Source: Actinoplanes sp. N902-109
GTDB taxonomy: Bacteria > Actinomycetota > Actinomycetes > Mycobacteriales > Micromonosporaceae
NCBI RefSeq assembly: GCF_000389965.1
Contig: NC_021191.1
Span: 7,503,501 to 7,567,500 of the forward strand
DNA length: 64,000 nucleotides
Direction of reading: 5' to 3'
Numbering within the stretch: the first letter of the stretch is position 1; each line of letters begins with the position of its first letter. This document shows, in pieces, positions 58,738-64,000 of this stretch. The position numbers and the translations under genes are program-made. Under the pieces are notes generated by a model. It was given only the letters and a program-made list of their open reading frames with translations. It made no database searches and was not told where the DNA came from.

Positions 58738-59504
58738 CAATTCTCGTATTCGGTGTCGGGCACGTCGGTCACGAACATGTGCCCGGGTGCGTGGGTGATC
58801 GCGTACGGCACCCCCGATGCCATCACAGCGGCCTGCGGCGTGACACCGCAGGCCCAGAACACCGGGATCTCGCCGGGCCGGAGCTCCACCGGGTCGCCGA
58901 AATCGGGACGGCCCAGGTCCGCGATGCCGAGCCCGGCCGGGTCGCCGATGTGCACCGGCGCGCCGTGCACCGCCGGGAAGCGGCCGCTGATGGTCACCGC
59001 GTCGGCCACCCGGTCGGCCGCGACCGGGCGCATGGAGACCACGAGCTCCCCGCGGAAACGGCCGGCCGACCGGCACTCCCGGTCGGTCCGGTACATCGGC
59101 ACGTTGCTGCCGGCCGAGATGTGCCGCACGTCGATGCCGGCCCGCAGCAGCGCCGCCTCGAAGCTGAAGCTGCAGCCGATCAGGAACGCCACCAGGTCGT
59201 CGCGCCACGCCGCGGTGGCGTCGGGGATCTCCTCGACCAGCTTGCCGTCCCGCCACACCCGGTAGAGCGGCAGGTCGGTGCGCAGGTCGGCGTCCGCGGC
59301 GAGCACCGTGCGCGGCGAGCCGGGTTCGGTGACGTCGAGGACCGGGCACGGCTTCGGGTTGCGCTGCGCGTAGAGCAGCATGTCCCAGGCCCAGTCGCGC
59401 GGCACGGCGATGAGATTGGCCTGCGCCTTGCCCGGCGCCAGGCCCGCGGTCGGCCGCACCAGACCGTCCCGGAACTGCTTGCGCCATTCTGTGCAACCGG
59501 TCAT
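58737..59504 (-). CDS. YcsI-type putative hydro-lyase (DUF1445)
   Basis: A 255-residue protein from ATG 59504, overlapping pxpA by 4 bp and pxpB by one base. Family motifs: GLAPGKAQANLIAVP, FLIGCSFSFEAALL, NVPMYRT, and CGVTPQAAVM with TDVPD at the end. Related proteins include mammalian D-glutamate cyclase, which forms 5-oxo-D-proline, so a link to oxoproline or glutamate stereochemistry is plausible. Confidence 0.93.
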   Translation of the reverse strand: MTGCTEWRKQFRDGLVRPTAGLAPGKAQANLIAVPRDWAWDMLLYAQRNPKPCPVLDVTEPGSPRTVLAADADLRTDLPLYRVWRDGKLVEEIPDATAAWRDDLVAFLIGCSFSFEAALLRAGIDVRHISAGSNVPMYRTDRECRSAGRFRGELVVSMRPVAADRVADAVTISGRFPAVHGAPVHIGDPAGLGIADLGRPDFGDPVELRPGEIPVFWACGVTPQAAVMASGVPYAITHAPGHMFVTDVPDTEYEN

Positions 59505-60259
59505 GAGATGCCCGCGAAAGCGGTGACCTGTACGCCGGCAGCAGTCAACTTCTCCAGGACTGCCCGGGCCATGTCGACGGCACCGGGGCTGTCGCCGTGC
59601 ACGCAGATCGAATCGGCCTCGACCTTGATGACCGAGCCGTCGGCCGCCACCAGCGTGTGCTCGGAGACCAGGCGCAGCATCCGCTCGGCCACCTCGTCCG
59701 GGTCGTGCAGCAGGGCCCCGGGTTGCCGCCGGGACACCAGGGTGCCGTCGGGGTTGTAGCCCCGGTCGGCGAACGCCTCCCGGACCGTACGCAATCCGGC
59801 GTCCTCGGCCAGCGCGAGGAAGACCGAGCCGGGCAGCCCGAGCACCGGCAGGTCGGGGTCGTAGCGCCGGACCGCCTCCACCACCGCCGCCGCCTGCTGC
59901 TCGTGCTGGACGATCGTGTTGTAGAGCGCGCCGTGCGGCTTGACGTAGAGCACCCGGTCCCCCGCCGCGCGGGCCAGCCCGTCGAGCGCGCCGAGCTGGT
60001 AGAGCACGTCGGCGATCAGGTCGGCGCTCTCGTAGTCGATGAACCGGCGGCCGAAGCCGGGCAGGTCGCGATAGCCGACCTGGGCCCCGATCACCACGCC
60101 CCGGGCGACCGCCCGTTCGCAGGTCTCGAACAGGGTGCGCGGGTCGCCGGCGTGGAAGCCGCAGGCGATGTTGGCGCTGCTGACGATGTCGAGCATCGCG
60201 GCGTCGTCACCGAGCCGCCAGGTGCCGAAGCCCTCGCCGAGATCGCTGTTGAGATCCAT
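59501..60259 (-). CDS. pxpA: 5-oxoprolinase subunit A (PxpA, LamB/YcsF family)
   Basis: A 252-residue protein from ATG 60259. Motifs: MDLNSDLGEGFG, SANIACGFHAGDP, GAQVGYRDLPGFGRR, YVKPHGALYN and EADSICVHGDSPGA. It is the third subunit of the enzyme and starts 4 bp after the transporter gene. Confidence 0.95.
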   Translation of the reverse strand: MDLNSDLGEGFGTWRLGDDAAMLDIVSSANIACGFHAGDPRTLFETCERAVARGVVIGAQVGYRDLPGFGRRFIDYESADLIADVLYQLGALDGLARAAGDRVLYVKPHGALYNTIVQHEQQAAAVVEAVRRYDPDLPVLGLPGSVFLALAEDAGLRTVREAFADRGYNPDGTLVSRRQPGALLHDPDEVAERMLRLVSEHTLVAADGSVIKVEADSICVHGDSPGAVDMARAVLEKLTAAGVQVTAFAGIS

Positions 60260-60262
60260 GGG

Positions 60263-61495
60263 TCACCCCGCCAGGTAGTCGAAGATGGTGCGTGCCGAAA
60301 CGACGCCCATGTACCAGGTCAGCCCGGCTACCAGCACGCCGAGCACAAGCAGCCAGACCGGATAGCGGTAGCCGCGCAGCAGCTCGCGCCGCCGCCACGC
60401 CGCGTACAGCAGGATCGAGAAGCCGATCGGCAGGATCAGCCCGTTGAAGCCGCCCGCGAACACCAGCAGGGCCGCGGGGGCGGTGCCGATGATCAGGTAG
60501 ATGGCCGTGCTGACGGCGATGAACCCGACCGTGCCCCAGGAGCGCAGCCGCGGCTCGGCCATCCGCGGCGAGAACGCCGTGAAGAACGAGACCGAGGTGT
60601 ACGCCGCACCGACGACCGACGTGATCGCTGCCGCCCAGAGCACCACGCCGAACGCGCGCTGACCGAACTCCCCGGCGGCCGACCGGAACGCCTGCGCGGT
60701 CGCGTTGCCGCTGGTGTCGAGCACCACGCCACCGGCCACGACACCCAGGATGGCCAGGAACAGCAGGAAGCGCATGAGCCCGGTGACCACGATGCCGCTG
60801 AGCGCGCCCCGGGTGACCTGCCCGATGTGCTCCGGGCCGGTGGTGCCGCTGTCCAGCAGCCGGTGGGCCCCGGAGTAGGTGATGTAGCCGCCGACCGTAC
60901 CGCCGATGATCGTGGTGATGGCGGCGAAGTCGATGTGGTCCGGCGCGACCGTCTGGGTGAGCGCGTCTCCGACCGGTGGGCCCGACACGATCGCGACGTA
61001 CAGGGTGAGCGCGATCATCACCAGGCCCAGCACGATGAGCAGCCGGTCCATCGCCATGCCGGCCCGCTTGACGAGGAAGATGGAGATCGCGACCACCGCG
61101 CTGAGCAGGCCGCCGATCTTGGGGTCGAGACCGAGGGCGGCGTCGAGGCCGAGCCCGGACCCGGCCACGTTGCCGATGTTGAAGACCAGGCCACCGAGGA
61201 TGACCAGGGCCGCCAGCAGGTAACCGGCGCCCGGCACGACCGCGTTGGCGATCTCGTGGGCGCGCTTGCCGCTGACCGAGATGATCCGCCAGATGTTCAT
61301 CTGGACGACGAAGTCGACGACGATCGACATCAGGATGCCGAACGCGAACGCGGCGCCCAGCTTGGCGGTGAACGTGGTGGTCTGGGTGATGAAACCGGGA
61401 CCGATGGCGCTGGTGGCCATCAGGAAGATCGCCCCGATCAGGGCGGTACGGCGGGTGCGTCGGGTGGTGTCAGGGGCTGAGGTCTCCGTCGCCAT
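60263..61495 (-). CDS. NRAMP-related transporter (YcsG-like)
   Basis: A 410-residue membrane protein from ATG 61495 (GGAG upstream), with about eleven helices. The first helix reads AIGPGFITQTTTFTAKLG, where true metal-carrying NRAMPs have DPGN, so the metal site is altered. YcsG in the matching Bacillus operon (ycsFGI-kipIAR) is the same type. A role in taking up 5-oxoproline or a related acid is inferred, not shown. First gene of the operon. Confidence 0.9.
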   Translation of the reverse strand: MATETSAPDTTRRTRRTALIGAIFLMATSAIGPGFITQTTTFTAKLGAAFAFGILMSIVVDFVVQMNIWRIISVSGKRAHEIANAVVPGAGYLLAALVILGGLVFNIGNVAGSGLGLDAALGLDPKIGGLLSAVVAISIFLVKRAGMAMDRLLIVLGLVMIALTLYVAIVSGPPVGDALTQTVAPDHIDFAAITTIIGGTVGGYITYSGAHRLLDSGTTGPEHIGQVTRGALSGIVVTGLMRFLLFLAILGVVAGGVVLDTSGNATAQAFRSAAGEFGQRAFGVVLWAAAITSVVGAAYTSVSFFTAFSPRMAEPRLRSWGTVGFIAVSTAIYLIIGTAPAALLVFAGGFNGLILPIGFSILLYAAWRRRELLRGYRYPVWLLVLGVLVAGLTWYMGVVSARTIFDYLAG

Positions 61496-61549
61496 GGGGC
61501 TCTCCTGGATGGCCGGGGTGATGGGGAGGAGCCTCTGTGACGCTAGGGG

Positions 61550-61584
61550 ATTGTTCAACGATCCCACAAGAGTTGTTCAACAAT
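61550..61584. promoter_or_regulatory. Two GntR-type palindromes before the pxp operon
   Basis: TTGTTCAACGA at 61551-61561 and TTGTTCAACAA at 61573-61583. The second is a perfect odd-centre palindrome. Their centres are 22 bp apart, about two helical turns. They fit the TTGT-N-ACAA pattern of FCD-type GntR sites. Confidence 0.75.
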
Positions 61585-61590
61585 CTGCGA

Positions 61591-62241
61591 TTACCGGGAC
61601 GTCAAAACTTGCCACACGCTTGTTACGCGCATCGGCACGCTCTCCAGCGCCTCGATAACGGGTACCTCGTATGTCCGGCGCAAAACCATGCTGTCGGCCG
61701 GCAGGTATGCCCGGCCCGGATCACCGACCAGCACCAGCGCGCCCCGGGCGGCGGCCCGCCGCAGGAACGGCAGCACCCGCCCGGCCATCTCCCGGCTGTA
61801 GAAGACGTCACCGGCCAGGATGACGCCGGCTTCGTCGTACCCCTGCTCCAGCAGATCGCCCTCGACCAACCGCAGCCGGACCCCGTTGGCCACGGCGTTC
61901 GCCTCGGCCGCGGCCAGCGAGAACGGATCGATGTCGTTCGCGGTCACCGACCGCGCCCCGGCCCGGGCCGCCGCCACCGCGACCAGCCCGGAGCCGGTCG
62001 CCAGATCCAGCACGTCCCGGCCGGCCACCAGCTCCGGGTCGTCCAGCACGTGCCGGGCCAGCGCCTGCCCACCGGCCCAGGCGAACGCCCAGAACGGCGG
62101 CGGCTGCTCGGGCCCGCCCGCCTCGGTGCGCTCCCACAGCTCGATCGGCTCGTCGGCCTGGTGCAGCACCAGCTCGGGCAGGAACGGGACGGGGGCGATC
62201 CGGGTGTTGGCCCGGACGAACTGGGTTGCGGCGCTCGACAC
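61591..62241 (-). CDS. Class I SAM-dependent methyltransferase (lysine methyltransferase-like)
   Basis: A 216-residue protein from ATG 62241. SAM motif I VLDLATGSGLVAVAAA, acidic motif TANDIDPFSLAAAEANA, and post-I GDLLEQGYDEAGVILAGDVFYS. PPPFWAFAWAGGQALARHVL is typical of the ETFB/protein-lysine or nicotinamide N-methyltransferase-like group. Substrate unknown. Its stop lies inside the pxp promoter region. Confidence 0.88.
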   Translation of the reverse strand: MSSAATQFVRANTRIAPVPFLPELVLHQADEPIELWERTEAGGPEQPPPFWAFAWAGGQALARHVLDDPELVAGRDVLDLATGSGLVAVAAARAGARSVTANDIDPFSLAAAEANAVANGVRLRLVEGDLLEQGYDEAGVILAGDVFYSREMAGRVLPFLRRAAARGALVLVGDPGRAYLPADSMVLRRTYEVPVIEALESVPMRVTSVWQVLTSR

Positions 62242-62318
62242 CCCCCGATTCTGCTCAGTTGCCCCGGCCCGGGACCGATCAGGGGGTCACCGAGAACGAG
62301 CGCTGGAGAGGGGGCACC

Positions 62319-64000
62319 ATGCCGTCGCGGCTGGTTGCTGCCCTTTTCGGGGGCTGGATGGTGCTGCTCGGCGTGCTGTTCATGGCCATGCCCGGCCGGC
62401 AGACCCCGGTGCAGGTGCTCGCCGCCGGTGCCACCCTCGCCGTGCTCGCCCTCGGCCTGCGCGAACACCGTCCGGAGCGGCGCGGTCCGTGGCAGCTGCT
62501 CGCGGCGACCGTCGGCGGGTCGGCGCTCGGTTCCATCGCCGCCACCACCGGATCGGTGCCCGCGGCGGTGCATCTGCTCGGTGCGGTGCTGCTGATCCTG
62601 ATGTATCCGTTGCTGGCATTCGCGCTGCTGCTGTTCGTCCGGCAGCGCACCGGTGGCCGGCGGGACCGGGGCGCGACGCTTGACGCGCTCACCCTGACCT
62701 CCGGCGTGGCGCTGCTCGCCTGGACTGTGCTGATCGGCCCGCACGTGCGCGGCCCCGCGCTGGCGACCGGCGATGTCACGCTGGCCATCGCCACCCCCGT
62801 CGGCGGCCTGCTCTGCCTCGCGGTGCTGGCCCGGCTGCTGCTCGTCCCCGGACGCCGGCCCGCGGCCCTGCTCTGGCTCACCGCCGGCATCCTGGCCATG
62901 CTCGGCTCCGACATCGGGCCGCAGCTGAGCCACCCCAACCACCTGGCCGCGTTCGGGCGCATCCCGTTCTTCGCCGCGCTGGCCCTGGCCGCCCTCGACC
63001 CGACGATGACCGGTCTGGGCCGGCCCACCCTGGCCCGGCCCAGCGAACTCGGCCGGGTGCGGCTGGCCCTGCTCGCGCTGGCCGCGCTGAGTGCCCCGGC
63101 CGTGCTGGTGTTCCAGGTCAGCGTCAACGGCAAGGTGCCCGACCTGGAGATCATCGCTGCCCTCAGCGCGCTGACGTTCCTGCTGGTGCTGGCCCGGATG
63201 GCCGGGGTGATGGCGAGCCACCGCTCGGCCGTCGCCCGCGAGCGCGGCCTGCGGGAGGCCTCCGCGGCGCTGGTGTCGGCGTCCGACTCCGACGAAGTCG
63301 CCGACGCCGTGCGCCGGACCGTGGCACAGCTGCTGCCGGCCGACACCCCGCACCGGGTCGTGCTGGCAATGGCCCGCACCGGCCTCGACGAGCAGGTCTC
63401 CGAGGAAGCCGCGCTGCAGAACGCGCTGGACCGCTCCACCGGCACGACCGCCCGGCTGGTCGCCGTGCGCGCGGTCGACTGGGCGGTGGCCGTGCGGCTC
63501 AACCAGTTCACCATGGTGCTGCGCTGCCCGCTGGTGCTGGCCGACCGCCCGGCCGGCGACCCGCTCGTCGGCGTGCTGCACGTCGGCGCGCCCACCTGGG
63601 CCCTGCTCGACCTCCAGCAGACCCTGGAGGTGCTGGCCACCCAGGTCGCCCTGGCGCTGGAACGCATCGCGCTGAGCCAGGAAGTGATCCGGCGCAACAG
63701 CGAGGCCTACTTCCGCACGCTCGTACTGAACACCTCCGACGTCATCCTCATCGTCGACGACGAGAACCGGGTCGCGTACGCCAGCCCGTCCGCGGTGCAG
63801 GTGCTGGGCACCGACCCGGCCGGCGTGCTGCTGCCCGAGCTGATCCACCCGGGCGACCGGCAGCGGCTGGCCGACGTGCTCGGCGCGGTCCGCAGCGGCG
63901 GGTCCACCGCCGAGGGGCTCGACTTCCGCGCCCTCGGCCGCCGCCGCAGCGAGGTCATGCTCGAGATGCACTGCCGCGACCTGCGCACCGACCCGACCGT
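62319..64000 (+). CDS. Membrane GAF-PAS signalling protein (3' end outside window)
   Basis: The frame from ATG 62319 (GAGAGGGGG just upstream) is open to the window edge, 560 codons. Eight to nine membrane helices fill residues 1-280. A linker leads to a GAF-like domain (LREASAALVSASDSDEVADAV, then VLHVGAPTWALLDLQQTLEVLA), and then a PAS domain (YFRTLVLNTSDVILIVDDENRVAY). In actinobacteria this layout normally continues into GGDEF and EAL domains, but they are not in view, so c-di-GMP function is inferred. Confidence 0.85.
   Translation, partial: MPSRLVAALFGGWMVLLGVLFMAMPGRQTPVQVLAAGATLAVLALGLREHRPERRGPWQLLAATVGGSALGSIAATTGSVPAAVHLLGAVLLILMYPLLAFALLLFVRQRTGGRRDRGATLDALTLTSGVALLAWTVLIGPHVRGPALATGDVTLAIATPVGGLLCLAVLARLLLVPGRRPAALLWLTAGILAMLGSDIGPQLSHPNHLAAFGRIPFFAALALAALDPTMTGLGRPTLARPSELGRVRLALLALAALSAPAVLVFQVSVNGKVPDLEIIAALSALTFLLVLARMAGVMASHRSAVARERGLREASAALVSASDSDEVADAVRRTVAQLLPADTPHRVVLAMARTGLDEQVSEEAALQNALDRSTGTTARLVAVRAVDWAVAVRLNQFTMVLRCPLVLADRPAGDPLVGVLHVGAPTWALLDLQQTLEVLATQVALALERIALSQEVIRRNSEAYFRTLVLNTSDVILIVDDENRVAYASPSAVQVLGTDPAGVLLPELIHPGDRQRLADVLGAVRSGGSTAEGLDFRALGRRRSEVMLEMHCRDLRTDPT

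Noticed and set aside
59597..61480. A 627-codon plus-strand frame opposite pxpA and the NRAMP-like gene
   Set aside because: Asp/Gln/Arg-rich antisense artefact of membrane and enzyme genes on the minus strand.

Overview
The window is high-GC DNA with dense coding, many GTG/TTG starts, frequent ATGA/GTGA overlaps between genes, an Lsr2 nucleoid protein, an MMPL transporter, secreted polysaccharide-active proteins, SigE-type ECF sigma and many LuxR-family regulators. This is a mycelial actinobacterial chromosome. A member of the Micromonosporaceae such as Actinoplanes is my inference from overall character, not from a marker gene. No rRNA, CRISPR, intact prophage or insertion sequence was seen.

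Layout. 0-9.6 kb: a secreted beta-helix protein (cut by the left edge), a papain-like protease with five IPT/TIG repeats, a GH3 lipoprotein, a TPR-GGDEF cyclase, a haem peroxidase and a lipoprotein. 9.7-19.5 kb: YdeI-type protein, MMPL transporter, CPCC zinc-ribbon protein facing a LuxR regulator, a LigD-type polymerase behind a membrane PAS-GGDEF protein, a BNR-repeat secreted protein and a repeat-bearing membrane protein, then about 320 bp of low-complexity DNA. 19.8-22.9 kb: a histidine kinase/response regulator pair facing a fatty acid desaturase across a promoter with three copies of one motif; this resembles a DesK/DesR membrane-fluidity circuit, and the desaturase frame is cut by an amber codon. 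22.9-25.9 kb: a gene-poor remnant island with a GNAT gene, tRNA-like sequences, one clean tRNA-Arg(ACG), a gene remnant and a 20-codon ORF with a near-perfect ribosome binding site.

25.9-31.6 kb: CDP-alcohol phosphatidyltransferase, acyl-CoA ligase, SDR, and a three-gene operon (membrane protein, kinase, regulator) joined by GTGA overlaps. 31.7-38.8 kb: an amino-sugar locus, with RpiR regulator, SIS protein, ABC binding protein and two permeases, and a secreted GH16 enzyme with a chitin-binding module, all leftward; a BadF-type N-acetylglucosamine kinase diverges from it. The transporter has no ATPase here, so a shared one must act. 38.7-49.6 kb: DUF1905 protein, threonine aldolase, zinc dehydrogenase, M20 amidohydrolase, GAF-LuxR regulator, acyl-CoA synthetase, ankyrin protein, secreted trypsin-like protease, cholesterol-oxidase-like GMC enzyme and lsr2.

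49.7-64 kb: a three-subunit molybdenum hydroxylase operon of PaoABC type, an epimerase, an acid phosphatase, a SigE-family sigma factor with its membrane partner, then the 5-oxoproline operon (NRAMP-like transporter, pxpA, YcsI-type hydro-lyase, pxpB, pxpC and a GntR/FCD regulator) with two TTGTTCAACAA-type palindromes in its promoter; a methyltransferase and a partial GAF-PAS membrane signalling protein end the window. Three proteins in 64 kb belong or probably belong to c-di-GMP signalling.
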